In this document: piece after piece, positions 43,510 to 53,336 of the stretch
Layout: each line of letters opens with the position of its first letter
Position numbering within the stretch: the stretch's first letter is position 1
NCBI GenBank assembly: GCA_012519025.1
Contig: JAAYQZ010000052.1
Span: 1-64,000, forward strand
DNA: 64,000 nt
From: Bacillota bacterium
GTDB taxonomy: Bacteria > Bacillota > Limnochordia > DTU087
Direction of reading: 5' to 3'
Translations under genes and position numbers: made by a program
The notes under the pieces: model-generated
Databases searched by the model: none
Seen by the model: the letters and a program-made list of their open reading frames with translations, nothing else
What the model was told of the DNA's origin: nothing

Positions 43510-43842
43510 ATGGATTGGGTAGGGGCAGTAGTGCGCTTCATTGTGTCGGCCCTTGTGTTGATGCTGGTGGGATTTGTTATTCCGGGATTTCGACAGCTGA
43601 GTTTTTTCCATGCCCTACTGGCGGCAATAGTTATAGCCGCTATAGGCTGGGTTATTGAGGCAACGCTTGGCAAAAGTGTCTCACCCTACAGCCGGGGAAT
43701 AGTTGGGTTTTTAGTATCGGCTGTAGTTATATGGGCTGCCCAGTTTATCGTCCCGGGCATGGCGGTTTCAGTGTTGGGGGCATTACTGGCGGCTTTCGCC
43801 ATAGGGATCATTGATTTGTTTGTACCAACAGCAGTGCGGTAA
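43510..43842 (+). CDS. Small polytopic membrane protein (YvlD/phage-holin-4-like)
   Basis: A 110-residue, very hydrophobic protein with about four membrane segments and an internal repeat: GFVIPGFRQLSFFHALLAA in the first half and FIVPGMAVSVLGALLAAF in the second. This pattern resembles the YvlD/phage-holin family 4 (PF04020-type) proteins, whose role is not settled. ATG 43510 follows GAGG 9 bases upstream. It is not a BofA homologue as far as I can see. Confidence 0.6.
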   Translation: MDWVGAVVRFIVSALVLMLVGFVIPGFRQLSFFHALLAAIVIAAIGWVIEATLGKSVSPYSRGIVGFLVSAVVIWAAQFIVPGMAVSVLGALLAAFAIGIIDLFVPTAVR

Positions 43843-43883
43843 GCTGACGGCTATGTGGAGGTTTTACTCCCAAACTGCAGTTT

Positions 43884-43910
43884 GGCGTCCCTTTTGCGGG
43901 GCGCCTTTTT
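43884..43910 (+). terminator. Rho-independent terminator after the small membrane protein gene
   Basis: GGCGTCCC pairs with GGGGCGCC (one G-U) across a short loop, followed by a T5 run. Confidence 0.85.
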
Positions 43911-43917
43911 GTATAAT

Positions 43918-43946
43918 TTGACAAGGCTCGCTAAGGTCTATACACT
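43918..43946 (+). promoter_or_regulatory. Sigma-A promoter of the magnesium leader
   Basis: TTGACA (43918-43923), a 17-base spacer and TACACT (43941-43946). Transcription would start about 20 bases before the M-box aptamer. Confidence 0.85.
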
Positions 43947-43969
43947 ATATAGGGTCTTGAAAATCTAAT

Positions 43970-44113
43970 ATTCCGGTAAGTAAGGCTACCATAGGGATAT
44001 GAGTTGCTGCCGCAAAGTAGTGGAGACACTATGAGCTGGTTAGCAGGCCATGTCGAAAACAAGGCATGATCTAATGCAATATCACCGCCCTATGGAGCTA
44101 AAGCCCAAACGGT
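43970..44113 (+). promoter_or_regulatory. M-box (ykoK-type) magnesium riboswitch aptamer
   Basis: The leader contains landmarks of the M-box: GTAAGGCTACC near the 5' side, TTGCTGCCGC, ATGTCGAAAACAAGGCAT and GGAGCTAAAGCCC near the 3' side. CCG/CGG and GGCT/AGCC close the outer stem and CATAGGG pairs with CCCTATG. High Mg2+ would stabilise the aptamer and allow the terminator downstream to form. The downstream gene is an MgtA-type transporter, as expected. Confidence 0.75.
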
Positions 44114-44151
44114 GACATGCTGCAAACAGTTGCAGCTGTGTATGATGGATT

Positions 44152-44186
44152 AATCCACGCTAATCGGCTTTAGCGTGGATTTTTTA
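44152..44186 (+). terminator. Expression-platform terminator of the M-box
   Basis: AATCCACGCTAA (44152-44163) and TTAGCGTGGATT (44170-44181) form a perfect 12-pair stem followed by a T6 run, about 40 bases after the aptamer and before the transporter gene. Confidence 0.9.
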
Positions 44187-44211
44187 TTGCCGGGATACAA
44201 TAGAAAGGGTG

Positions 44212-44310
44212 ATGAAAATCGGCAGTATGCAAATGTACATTAAAAAGGCAGCAGGAAAGCGAAAGCAATTGTCTTGTCTAAAGAAAAAAACCATGCCCTT
44301 GTTGCTTTGA
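44212..44310 (+). CDS. Possible 32-residue basic leader peptide before mgtA
   Basis: An ATG after GAAAGGGTG opens a 32-codon frame, rich in Lys and Arg ([21 protein letters not shown]), ending 23 bases before the mgtA start. The spacing between the purine run and ATG is only 2-3 bases, which weakens the case. It lies between the riboswitch terminator and mgtA, where leader peptides regulate Mg transport genes in other bacteria. Confidence 0.35.
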   Translation: MKIGSMQMYIKKAAGKRKQLSCLKKKTMPLLL

Positions 44311-44333
44311 GGCAAAATATGGAGGTTGCACCT

Positions 44334-47069
44334 ATGAATGAAAAGAGGCAGTACTTCAGCCGCACCAAAAACAAAAAGACTAACGCTCGTTTAGTACACA
44401 GTGAAACTATCACAAGGCGTTTGCACGACATTGCCCGCCTTTCAACAGATGAGGTTATAAGAACCTTCAACAGTTCCAGACACGGGTTAACAGAAGAACT
44501 TGTGCATGCAAACCGAGAAAAATACGGTGATAACATAGTCACAAGCGCAAGCGAAGAATCTTTTTTCCAACGCCTCGTAAAAGCCTTTATCAATCCTTTT
44601 ACTATTATTTTAATCGCTTTGGCGGCCATTTCCTTTGTTACCGATATTCAACTGGCTCCTGTTGGTGAAAAAGATCCCATGACCGTTGTTATCATAGTGG
44701 TTTTGGTGATCATAAGCGGCTCACTGCAGCTCATCCAAGAGACGCGATCAGGGAATGCGGCAGCTAAACTTCAGGATATGATCAAAATCACTACTGCAGT
44801 CGAGCGGATCGAGACAGGTACAAAAGAAATAGATCTTGATCAGGTTGTTGTAGGAGATCGCATTCACTTGGCAGCGGGAGATATGATTCCGGCGGATCTG
44901 CGGATTCTAGAAGCCAAAGACCTTTTTATCAGTCAATCGGCCTTAACAGGCGAAAGTGAACCCGTTGAGAAGTTTAATAAACCGATTGAAGAGGTCCGCC
45001 ACGTCTCTTTGACCGATATTGCCAATCTGGCTTTTATGGGCACCAACGTTGTAAGTGGCGCGGCAGTGGGGGTTGTGGTGGCAGCCGGCAACAATACTGT
45101 CTTTGGCGATATGGCACAGGATATTGTGGATGTGGATGTGCGAACCAGTTTCGAGGAAGGTGTCCACTCTGTGTCCTGGGTTTTGATTCGGTTCATGTTG
45201 GCCATGGTGCCTGTGGTTTTACTTATCAACGGGTTCACCAAAGGCAACTGGCTTGAGGCATCTTTGTTTGCTATTTCTGTGGCAGTGGGATTAACACCGG
45301 AAATGCTCCCCATGATTGTCACTGCCAACCTTGCCAAGGGAGCGCTTGCCATGTCGAGGAAAAAAACTATTATCAAAAGCCTCAGTTCCATTCAAAACCT
45401 GGGCTCCATGGATATTTTGTGTACCGATAAGACAGGCACTCTCACACAGGATCGAGTGGTTTTGGAATATTACCTTGATGTTCATGGTGAAGCCAGTGTA
45501 AGGGTCTTGCGCCACGGATTTTTAAATAGTTACTTCCAAACGGGACTAAAAAACTTGATCGATAAAGCTATTATCGATCGAGTTGCTGAGCAATCCAGCA
45601 AAGAATCCTCTCTTAAGGGTTTGAAGGAATTTTACCAAAAGATAGATGAAATTCCTTTTGATTTTGAACGCAGGCGCATGAGTGTTGTAATAGAAGACCA
45701 AACAGGCAAAACGCAGATGATTACCAAAGGTGCAGTTGAGGAGATTATGTCCATTTGTTCGTTTGTGGAATACGGTGGCGAAGTGGGTCCATTTACTGAG
45801 GAGATCGAAACCGATATCAACGACACTGTCGGACGCTTAAATGATCAGGGTATGCGGGTCATAGCAGTAGCCCAGAAAACGAACCCACCCCCAGTCGGTG
45901 AATTTTCCGTTAAAGACGAAAACGACATGGTATTGATCGGCTATTTAGCTTTCTTAGATCCCCCAAAAGAGACAACATATGAAGCCATTCGCACCCTGCA
46001 CGATTACGGTGTTGAGGTAAAAGTACTGACAGGGGATAACGAGCGAGTTACAAAGGCCATTTGCCGACAAGTTGGTTTACCTGTGGGCAATCTTCTAGAG
46101 GGCTCCCAAGTTGAGCTTATGGACGATGATGAGCTGAGCAAGATCGTTGAAGAAACAACTGTCTTTGCTAAGCTTTCCCCTCAGCAAAAGGCTAGGGTGG
46201 TGACCTGCCTAAGAGATAACGGTCACTCAGTAGGTTTTTTAGGCGACGGGATAAACGATGCTGCCGCTATGCGCACTTCGGATGTGGGTGTTTCCGTAAA
46301 CAACGCTGTAGATATTGCTAAGGAATCAGCAGATGTAATTCTTTTGGAAAAAGATCTACGGGTCCTCGGTGAAGGCATCATTGAGGGGCGAAAAACCTAC
46401 GGCAATATGATCAAATACATCAAAATGACCGCCAGCTCAAATTTCGGAAATGTTTTCTCAGTCCTAATTGCCAGTGCGTTTTTACCATTTTTGCCCATGG
46501 CCGCAATTCATCTGGTCCTGCTCAATCTAATTTACGATATCTCCTGCATATCTTTGCCATGGGACAACGTTGATGAAGAATTCTTGCGTGTACCGAGAAA
46601 ATGGGATGCTTCATCAATTGCCAGTTTCATGCTTTGGATTGGGCCAACAAGTTCGGTTTTTGATATTACTACTTTCGTCTTAATGTATTATGTTATTGCT
46701 CCGTCAGCAGTCGGGGGCAAATTGTATCATCAGCTGACAGACCCTGCCTTAAAGGCAATGTTTGTCTCGGTTTTCCAAGCCGGATGGTTTGTGGAGTCCA
46801 TGTGGTCGCAGACTCTGGTAATACACATGATCCGCACACCTAAGATCCCGTTTATTCAAAGTAGTGCTTCTTTGCCCGTTGCGGCTCTTACTTTCACCGG
46901 GATTCTAGTGCTTACATTGATCCCTTTTACTGGATTCGGTGCACAAATAGGTCTTGCGGCACTGCCCCCGGTATATTTTGCTTGGTTGGCTGTGACTGTT
47001 TTACTTTACATGGGTTTGGCCCAGTGGTTCAAAAACATCTATGTCAGGAGGTATGGGGAGCTGCTTTGA
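44334..47069 (+). CDS. mgtA: Magnesium-importing P-type ATPase (MgtA/MgtB type)
   Basis: A P3B-type ATPase that moves Mg2+ into the cell. Visible are the N-terminal domain, the actuator TGES loop (SALTGESEP), the phosphorylation motif CTDKTGTLT, the nucleotide-domain MITKGA, the hinge [10 protein letters not shown], and about ten membrane segments. At 911 residues it is typical of MgtA. GGAGG with 8-base spacing selects ATG 44334; an upstream in-frame TTG is not needed. Expression is under the M-box leader. Confidence 0.93.
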   Translation: MNEKRQYFSRTKNKKTNARLVHSETITRRLHDIARLSTDEVIRTFNSSRHGLTEELVHANREKYGDNIVTSASEESFFQRLVKAFINPFTIILIALAAISFVTDIQLAPVGEKDPMTVVIIVVLVIISGSLQLIQETRSGNAAAKLQDMIKITTAVERIETGTKEIDLDQVVVGDRIHLAAGDMIPADLRILEAKDLFISQSALTGESEPVEKFNKPIEEVRHVSLTDIANLAFMGTNVVSGAAVGVVVAAGNNTVFGDMAQDIVDVDVRTSFEEGVHSVSWVLIRFMLAMVPVVLLINGFTKGNWLEASLFAISVAVGLTPEMLPMIVTANLAKGALAMSRKKTIIKSLSSIQNLGSMDILCTDKTGTLTQDRVVLEYYLDVHGEASVRVLRHGFLNSYFQTGLKNLIDKAIIDRVAEQSSKESSLKGLKEFYQKIDEIPFDFERRRMSVVIEDQTGKTQMITKGAVEEIMSICSFVEYGGEVGPFTEEIETDINDTVGRLNDQGMRVIAVAQKTNPPPVGEFSVKDENDMVLIGYLAFLDPPKETTYEAIRTLHDYGVEVKVLTGDNERVTKAICRQVGLPVGNLLEGSQVELMDDDELSKIVEETTVFAKLSPQQKARVVTCLRDNGHSVGFLGDGINDAAAMRTSDVGVSVNNAVDIAKESADVILLEKDLRVLGEGIIEGRKTYGNMIKYIKMTASSNFGNVFSVLIASAFLPFLPMAAIHLVLLNLIYDISCISLPWDNVDEEFLRVPRKWDASSIASFMLWIGPTSSVFDITTFVLMYYVIAPSAVGGKLYHQLTDPALKAMFVSVFQAGWFVESMWSQTLVIHMIRTPKIPFIQSSASLPVAALTFTGILVLTLIPFTGFGAQIGLAALPPVYFAWLAVTVLLYMGLAQWFKNIYVRRYGELL

Positions 47070-47171
47070 TGGCATTGGTGTAGTTGCCATTCGACCTCTA
47101 TCCCAAGCGTATAAACCACAGGTTTTTGACGCAAGCTCCTAGAGAGCCCTTTTGCAAAACCTTTAAATGGG

Positions 47172-48737
47172 GTGGGGAAACTGCAGGTCGAGAAATCATT
47201 CGAGAAAAACCTAGAATATTTAAGTACAAGACTGGGTACAGACGTGAATTTTGATGTACTTGTCCGGGAAATCAATATAGGTGGTAAAAACGCTGCTTTA
47301 ATCTTCCTGGATGGGATGGTCAAAGATCGGGAAACGCAATTTGTTATGGGGGCCTTGATGGCTTTACCGCGGGAAAAGCTCCATCCAAACATGCTTAAGT
47401 CCCTGATGGAGGATGTATTGCCCCATTTTGATGTCTCCCTAACCGATGATCTTGAAGAAACAATCGATGCCATCTTGAATGGGCCTTTGGCTTTGTTGGT
47501 GGATGGAATCGACCAAGTCGTAATCATCGATGTTCGTCAGTATCCAACTAGAAGCATAGAAGAACCGGATCTTGAAAGAGTGACCCGAGGCGCCAGAGAC
47601 GGATTTGTCGAAACTGCTTTAACTAATGTAGCGCTTATCCGTCGGCGCCTGCGGGATCCCGGTTTGAGATTTGAAGCTTTTGAAGTCGGGAAGAGATCGA
47701 AAACGGCTGTCTTTATGGTGTATATAAATGATATTGCTGATCCTGATTTAGTTGATGAGCTGCGGCAGCGTGTGAAGGATATTCGGGCGTCTGCACTTCC
47801 CATGGGTGCAAAAACCTTGGAAGAATACATAACAGGTTCAACGCTGAACCCATTTCCTTTAGTTCGTTTCACAGAACGTCCGGATGTAGTTGCAGCCCAC
47901 TTGCTAGAAGGTAATGTTGTCATTGTCACCGATACAACACCTGCAAGCATGATTTTGCCGGCAACAGCCTGGCATTTTACCCAACACGCCGAAGACTATT
48001 TTATCAACCCTGTAGTAGGCACATACATCCGCTGGCTGCGTTTTGCTGCCATGACCATGGCTTTTACATTAACACCACTTTGGCTGCTGTTAGCTCAAAA
48101 CCAAGGCAGTCTCCCGCAGTCTTTAAAGTTCATTGGCCCCCGTTCAATTACGGCCGTCCCTTTGTTTGTTCAATTTTTGCTGCTTGAGGCCGCAGTTGAT
48201 ATTACTCGCCTTGCCTTCATTCACACTCCCAACGCTTTATCAACGTCTTTGGGTCTTGTAGCTGCCATTCTACTTGGCGAGTTTGCTGTACAAGTAGGTC
48301 TGTTTATACCGGAGACCATATTGTATCAAGCAGTGGCCGCTATTGCATTTTTCGCCACACCGAACTATGAATTTGGTATGGCTGCCCGTCTTTTTCGTCT
48401 GTTGACACTGACTTTAACGGGGCTGTTTAATGTTTGGGGATTTGCTTTAGGGCTTGCGTTCCCCTTGATTGTTATGGGATTTACAAAGTCTTTTGGAGTG
48501 CCGTATTTGTGGCCGTTGATTCCCTTCCACGGACCGAGTTTACTTCGGCTGCTGTTTCGCTATCCCATTCCCACCGTTGTCAATCGTCCTCCATTCACTG
48601 ATCCTCTAGATACCGATTACAAACAAAGTGATGAGGCCGCTATGCCGGCTGCCATGGGCCTGGATAAAACGTCCCGAAACAGGAAAAGACGGGCAAAATC
48701 GAAAAAACGCTTTGCGAAAAAGCAAGACAAAGATTAG
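47172..48737 (+). CDS. spoVAF: Spore germination protein SpoVAF (GerA family)
   Basis: A GerA-A-type spore membrane protein. The soluble N-terminal domain carries the SpoVAF/GerA signatures RVTRGARDGFVETALTN and GKRSKTAVFMVYINDIADP; five to six membrane segments follow (about residues 290-450), and the C-terminal tail is strongly basic. In Bacillus, spoVAF is the last gene of the spoVA operon and precedes lysA; here lysA lies 3.2 kb downstream, which favours SpoVAF over a GerAA receptor. The rest of spoVA is not in the window. GTG start. Confidence 0.8.
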   Translation: MGKLQVEKSFEKNLEYLSTRLGTDVNFDVLVREINIGGKNAALIFLDGMVKDRETQFVMGALMALPREKLHPNMLKSLMEDVLPHFDVSLTDDLEETIDAILNGPLALLVDGIDQVVIIDVRQYPTRSIEEPDLERVTRGARDGFVETALTNVALIRRRLRDPGLRFEAFEVGKRSKTAVFMVYINDIADPDLVDELRQRVKDIRASALPMGAKTLEEYITGSTLNPFPLVRFTERPDVVAAHLLEGNVVIVTDTTPASMILPATAWHFTQHAEDYFINPVVGTYIRWLRFAAMTMAFTLTPLWLLLAQNQGSLPQSLKFIGPRSITAVPLFVQFLLLEAAVDITRLAFIHTPNALSTSLGLVAAILLGEFAVQVGLFIPETILYQAVAAIAFFATPNYEFGMAARLFRLLTLTLTGLFNVWGFALGLAFPLIVMGFTKSFGVPYLWPLIPFHGPSLLRLLFRYPIPTVVNRPPFTDPLDTDYKQSDEAAMPAAMGLDKTSRNRKRRAKSKKRFAKKQDKD

Positions 48738-48739
48738 AG

Positions 48740-49732
48740 GTGACCCTGCCGTTGACTTCTGTTGTAGGAATGCCAAGGGCTTTGGCATACCATGATTATT
48801 TCCCTTTCTGGGAGGCTTTTTTTGACGGGTTTGGTGTGCGATTGACAGCATCGCCGCCAACCAACAAGGCCCTCGTTCATGAGGGGGTAAGAAGGGCAGT
48901 TGACGGAACTTGTTTTCCGGTAAAAATTTTGCTTGGTCATGTTCACTGGTTGATTGAAAACGGTTACACCACTATCTTTTTGCCGCGCTTTGTCAGTGTG
49001 GCGCCTAAAGAATATATCTGTCCCAAATTTATGGGACTGCCTGACATGGTCCAAGCCACTTTTGGTACCAAGGCCAAGTTTTTAGTGCCGACAATTGATC
49101 TCAATTTGCCTAAAAAGTGCTTTTATGAACAAATTCAAACCCTTGGCTCTGAATTTGGGTGTTCCCCAAAACAAACAAAACTTGCATTTCGACAAGGTCT
49201 TGAAGCACTGAGAGACTACCGAGATGCTTTACTTAAAGGCCGTTGGCCAGCAAATAGCAATTCCCAAAACGCAGATAATAACCAACCAACCCTTGAAGTC
49301 GAAGGCAAAAAGAGTCTGAAGGTGGGTCTTTTAGGCCACAGCTATTTGATCTACGACGACTTTGCCAATATGCACATTGTCAACAAGCTGCAGAACATGG
49401 AAGTTGAGGTTATGACAGTGGACATGCTGCCGGATGAGCGCATTGATGCCCAATCTCTAGCATGGCCTAAACGCATGTTTTGGACATCAGGCCGGCGCAT
49501 TCTCGGTGCCGCCAGAGAGTATGTGGAAATGCGTATACCAGGAATCATTTATGTTACAGCTTTTGCTTGCGGCACAGACTCACTCACAGCAGAATTAGTT
49601 GAACGCACTTTGCGACGAGAATCCCCGATTCCGCAGTTGATTTTGAATCTAGACGAACATACCGGAGAAGCGGGCATTGTGACTAGATTGGAAGCATTTG
49701 TGGATATGCTCAGATGGAGGATAAACCGATGA
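48740..49732 (+). CDS. DUF2229-type acyl-CoA-dehydratase-activase-related protein (first copy)
   Basis: A 330-residue soluble protein of the DUF2229/HgdB-BcrC-like group. Features are VVGMPRALAYHDYFPFWEAFF, a conserved CFPVKILLGHV cysteine, a second half with KVGLLGHSYLIYDDFAN, and the end ILNLDEHTGEAGIVTRLEAF. Cysteines at VDGTCFP, EYICPKF and FACGTD could hold an iron-sulfur cluster. No dehydratase partner is nearby, so the substrate is unknown. Start near GTG 48740 is uncertain by a few codons; it follows spoVAF by 2 bases. Confidence 0.75.
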   Translation: MTLPLTSVVGMPRALAYHDYFPFWEAFFDGFGVRLTASPPTNKALVHEGVRRAVDGTCFPVKILLGHVHWLIENGYTTIFLPRFVSVAPKEYICPKFMGLPDMVQATFGTKAKFLVPTIDLNLPKKCFYEQIQTLGSEFGCSPKQTKLAFRQGLEALRDYRDALLKGRWPANSNSQNADNNQPTLEVEGKKSLKVGLLGHSYLIYDDFANMHIVNKLQNMEVEVMTVDMLPDERIDAQSLAWPKRMFWTSGRRILGAAREYVEMRIPGIIYVTAFACGTDSLTAELVERTLRRESPIPQLILNLDEHTGEAGIVTRLEAFVDMLRWRINR

Positions 49733-50868
49733 AAATTACTTTTCCCCATATGGGGACTGCATATATTCCTTTCCGAGCTTTGATTCAAGGCGTGGGCTAT
49801 CATGCGGTAGTGCCGCCTCGGTGTACCCAAAAGACTCTTGCTTTAGGGACAAGACATGCACCTGAATCTGCTTGCCTACCTTTAAAAATCAATATCGGCA
49901 ATTATCTGGAAGCCCAACAACAGGGCGCTGAAGGGATCTTAATGGCTGGGGGAATCGGACCCTGCCGGTTTGGATTTTACGGGACTGTGCAAAAGGAAAT
50001 CCTGCAGGATATTGGTATTGCTTTGGAGATGCTCATCATCGAGCCGCCCCAACAAGGTTGGTCGGCATTCATCAACCAATTAAGCTATTTGACACGCAAG
50101 GTTACAAAAGGTGAGATTGCCCAAACACTGGCATTGACTTGGGCAAAATTTACGGCCTGTGATCGACTTGAAAAGGAAAGCCTTAAAACCAGAGCCTATG
50201 AAGCAACTCTTGGTGATACCTCACGAGTTCTGCACCACAGTCTTGAACTAGTTGATCAAGCCAGTTCCCTACAAATGGTCCGTCAGGCGGTAAGAACGGG
50301 TTTGACCTCATTCAAAGCTGTCGCAAAAGACTTAGACCGTGAAGTCTTGACTGTCGGTGTCGTTGGGGAGATTTACACCTTGCTTGAGCCCTTTGCCAAT
50401 TTCTATCTCGAGGAGCGCCTGGGTGAGCTGGGGGTGATCGTTCAACGCCAAGTTTGGTTTAGTGAATGGATTTTGCACCACATCGTCCTGTCCGCCTTTA
50501 AGAAAAGGCGCAACGGCAACTTGCTTCGTTTGGCAAAACCCTATTTAACCCATTTTGTAGGAGGACACGGTCTTGAAACTGTGGCCCATACTGCGGCTAT
50601 GGCTAAAACCGGGGCTGATGGCATCATCCACATCTTGCCTTTTACCTGCATGCCTGAAATAGTGGCACAAAGTATACTGCCGGAAGTTAGTCGGGACTAC
50701 CAGATACCCGTGTTGACACTAGTTGTTGATGAACACTCGGCAGAAGCCGGGATTCACACTCGGCTGGAGGCTTTTGTTGATTTACTGCACAACCACAAAA
50801 GGGCTTTCCAAAAAGCCAGTAAAGGTGTCGAAACATTTGGAAAAAAGGAGATGTACCCCATTGCCTGA
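49729..50868 (+). CDS. DUF2229-type acyl-CoA-dehydratase-activase-related protein (second copy)
   Basis: A 379-residue protein of the same broad group: ITFPHMGTAYIPFRALI, ACLPLKINIGNYLEA, a central helical region, LTVGVVGEIYTLLEPFANFY, and a closing TLVVDEHSAEAGIHTRLEAFVD that mirrors the first copy. Cysteines at ESACLP, GPCRF and FTCMPE suggest a metal site. ATG 49729 follows GGAGG and overlaps the stop of the previous gene (ATGA), so the two are coupled. Confidence 0.75.
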   Translation: MKITFPHMGTAYIPFRALIQGVGYHAVVPPRCTQKTLALGTRHAPESACLPLKINIGNYLEAQQQGAEGILMAGGIGPCRFGFYGTVQKEILQDIGIALEMLIIEPPQQGWSAFINQLSYLTRKVTKGEIAQTLALTWAKFTACDRLEKESLKTRAYEATLGDTSRVLHHSLELVDQASSLQMVRQAVRTGLTSFKAVAKDLDREVLTVGVVGEIYTLLEPFANFYLEERLGELGVIVQRQVWFSEWILHHIVLSAFKKRRNGNLLRLAKPYLTHFVGGHGLETVAHTAAMAKTGADGIIHILPFTCMPEIVAQSILPEVSRDYQIPVLTLVVDEHSAEAGIHTRLEAFVDLLHNHKRAFQKASKGVETFGKKEMYPIA

Positions 50869-51865
50869 TCAAGAAAGCCTGTGTTTGGGCATCGATGTCG
50901 GTTCAGTCAGCACAAATTTGGTTTTAATCGATGATCATCACAACATTGTGTATAAGAAATATCTGCGCACACAAGGGCAGCCTATTCCTGTAGTGCAGGA
51001 AGGACTGGCATCTATTGAAAAAACCTACCCGAAAATGAAAATCCAAGCAGTCGGGACTACAGGCAGTGGCCGACAGTTGGCCGGTGCCATAGTTGGGGCC
51101 GATGTCGTAAAAAATGAGATCACAGCCCACGCTGTCGCTGCATGCTGCTTTCAACCGGATGTCCAGACTGTGATTGAAATCGGAGGACAGGATTCGAAAA
51201 TCATAATCCTGCGGGAAGGTGTTGTAACAGATTTTGCTATGAACACTGTCTGCGCCGCCGGCACCGGCTCCTTTTTAGACCAGCAGGCAGCTAGGTTGGG
51301 AATACCTATAGAAGACTTTGGGGAGATTGCCTTGCGCTCCCAAAACACTGTGCGCATTGCCGGTCGCTGCACAGTCTTCGCCGAGTCAGATATGATCCAC
51401 AAGCAGCAGGTGGGGCACAGTATGGCCGACATTTTAGCCGGTTTGTGCGGAGCTATGGTGCGCAATTATATGAACAATGTTGGGAAGGGTAAACAGATTC
51501 GTCCACCAGTGCTTTTTCAAGGCGGTGTAGCTGCCAATCTCGGCATGCGCAAGGCCCTGGAAGAGGAACTTAACTGCCCTGTTGTGGTGCCGCCGGCCTT
51601 CGATGTCATGGGTGCACTTGGTGCGGCATTAATAGCTAAAGAACAGGTGGAATACTCAAACCAACTCACCCGTTTTAGAGGATTTGGCGTCAGCGAAAGA
51701 AGCTTTCAAGTAGACACCTTTATCTGCTCCCATTGTGCTAACCATTGCGAGATTGTCAACATATCTATAGAACAGGAACTTGTGGCACGCTGGGGAGCCC
51801 GCTGCGGTCGATGGAACGTAAAAGAGAAAAACTCCAAATATCCCCACAGTGACAGCGCTTCTTAA
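50861..51865 (+). CDS. BadF/HgdC-type activase (ASKHA ATPase)
   Basis: An ATPase that delivers a low-potential electron to a 2-hydroxyacyl-CoA-dehydratase-like partner. The actin-like phosphate motif is GIDVGSVSTNLVLID, and both cysteines that bind the shared [4Fe-4S] cluster are present, in CAAGTGSFLD and GRCTVF. The C-terminus adds CSHCANHCE, normally found in the fused activase/DUF2229 giants. TTG 50861 follows AAAGGAG. It overlaps the previous gene by 8 bases, making a three-gene unit. Confidence 0.88.
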   Translation: MPDQESLCLGIDVGSVSTNLVLIDDHHNIVYKKYLRTQGQPIPVVQEGLASIEKTYPKMKIQAVGTTGSGRQLAGAIVGADVVKNEITAHAVAACCFQPDVQTVIEIGGQDSKIIILREGVVTDFAMNTVCAAGTGSFLDQQAARLGIPIEDFGEIALRSQNTVRIAGRCTVFAESDMIHKQQVGHSMADILAGLCGAMVRNYMNNVGKGKQIRPPVLFQGGVAANLGMRKALEEELNCPVVVPPAFDVMGALGAALIAKEQVEYSNQLTRFRGFGVSERSFQVDTFICSHCANHCEIVNISIEQELVARWGARCGRWNVKEKNSKYPHSDSAS

Positions 51866-51903
51866 GCTGAACAAAAGCGCCGTTTGTTCGCTCCCCACTT
51901 TCA

Positions 51904-51932
51904 TTGACCCCCTATTGGGTCTGTGCTATGAT
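51904..51932 (+). promoter_or_regulatory. Sigma-A promoter of lysA
   Basis: TTGACC (51904-51909), a 17-base spacer and TATGAT (51927-51932). The 50-base leader shows no lysine riboswitch. Confidence 0.8.
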
Positions 51933-51983
51933 AAAATGTAATTGGAATAAAGTCATAGCTGTTAAGCAGCAGGGGGCAAAGTC

Positions 51984-53321
51984 ATGTTCATGGGAACGAT
52001 GTCTGTAGATGATAAAAATCATTTAACAATTGGTGGCTGTGATACAGTTGCATTAGCCCACCGCTATGGAACCCCTCTTTATGTTTTAGATGAGCATTTT
52101 CTTCGCCAAAAAGCCCGGACATATCGCACAATTTTCAATGACCTCATTCCCGGCAGTAAAGTCCTTTACGCCGGGAAGGCTTTGTTGAATTCTGCTGTAT
52201 GTCGGATTATGGCAGAGGAAGGTCTAGGACTGGATGTTGTATCAGGGGGGGAACTTTATACCGCCTTAACTGCCGATTTTCCCCGTGAACAAATTTATTT
52301 CCACGGAAACAACAAATCTTCCGCTGAATTGAAAATGGCCTTGGAGCGCGGTATAGGCCGGATCGTTGTAGATAACATTTGGGAGCTAAAGACATTGGGG
52401 GAGCTTGCCGCCCGTCGGGGGGTAAATGTTTCGATCCTTATCCGACTTACCCCAGGAGTTGAGCCCAACACCCATTCCTATGTCCGAACCGGACAATTTG
52501 ATTCAAAATTCGGGTTGCCTATTAATGCCGACACGACCATGGATGCCATTAGGCAAGCAGTGGATATGCCCGGTATTGATCTTAAAGGTTTCCACTGCCA
52601 CATTGGCTCTCAGATTATGGAGCTTGACGCTTACCAAAAAACTGTGAGGCTTATGATCGAGTTTTTGGCACGGCTTAAAAGGGGGCTGGGTTTGACAGTC
52701 GAAGAATTGGATTTAGGGGGCGGCCTTGGTATTACCTATCTGCCTGATGAAAAGTCGCCAAGCCTGTTGGATTACGCCCAGGCGATCAGCAGTGCCCTTA
52801 CCACCAGCTGTCAAAAACATAGATTGGCAATGCCCCAAATTGCCGTGGAACCGGGGCGCTCCATTGTGGGAGAAGCCGGAATTACGCTTTATACCATTGG
52901 TGCAGTTAAGGAAGTTCCCGGTGTGAGAAAATACGTCGCTGTCGATGGAGGTATGGCAGATAATCCGCGGGTTGCTATGTATGGTGCCAAATATACGGGG
53001 TGCTTGGCCAATAGAGTGCTTGATGATGCCGAAGAATTGGTCACTATTGCCGGTAAATGCTGTGAATCCGGCGATATTTTGATTAGGGATATTTCACTGC
53101 CCACTGTGCGGACGGGAGATATATTGGCTGTATATGCAACCGGAGCCTACAATTACTCTATGGCCAGCAATTACAATCGTTTACCAAGACCTGCCATGGT
53201 TTTAGTGTGGCAGGGGAAAAGTGATATTATTGTTGAACGGGAAACATATGATGACCTGGTTCGCTTAGATCGGATACCTCAAAGGTTGACCGAGGCCAAG
53301 GCGGCTGTGGTCAAGGGGTAA
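51984..53321 (+). CDS. lysA: Diaminopimelate decarboxylase LysA
   Basis: LysA makes lysine from meso-diaminopimelate with PLP. The PLP lysine is in VLYAGKALLN, followed by the HCHIGSQ and EPGRSIVGEAG motifs and the C-terminal CCESGD that reaches the neighbouring active site. Length 445 is normal. It has its own promoter after the activase set. In Bacillus lysA follows spoVAF, so the activase set looks inserted into that pairing. Confidence 0.96.
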   Translation: MFMGTMSVDDKNHLTIGGCDTVALAHRYGTPLYVLDEHFLRQKARTYRTIFNDLIPGSKVLYAGKALLNSAVCRIMAEEGLGLDVVSGGELYTALTADFPREQIYFHGNNKSSAELKMALERGIGRIVVDNIWELKTLGELAARRGVNVSILIRLTPGVEPNTHSYVRTGQFDSKFGLPINADTTMDAIRQAVDMPGIDLKGFHCHIGSQIMELDAYQKTVRLMIEFLARLKRGLGLTVEELDLGGGLGITYLPDEKSPSLLDYAQAISSALTTSCQKHRLAMPQIAVEPGRSIVGEAGITLYTIGAVKEVPGVRKYVAVDGGMADNPRVAMYGAKYTGCLANRVLDDAEELVTIAGKCCESGDILIRDISLPTVRTGDILAVYATGAYNYSMASNYNRLPRPAMVLVWQGKSDIIVERETYDDLVRLDRIPQRLTEAKAAVVKG

Positions 53322-53336
53322 AGGGGGACTATAATC

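Noticed and set aside
43510-43842. Small membrane protein as BofA (sigma-K processing inhibitor)
   Set aside because: The internal IPGF/VPGM repeat fits YvlD/holin-4-like proteins better than BofA.
51933-51983. Lysine riboswitch before lysA
   Set aside because: The leader is only about 50 bases and shows none of the L-box helices.
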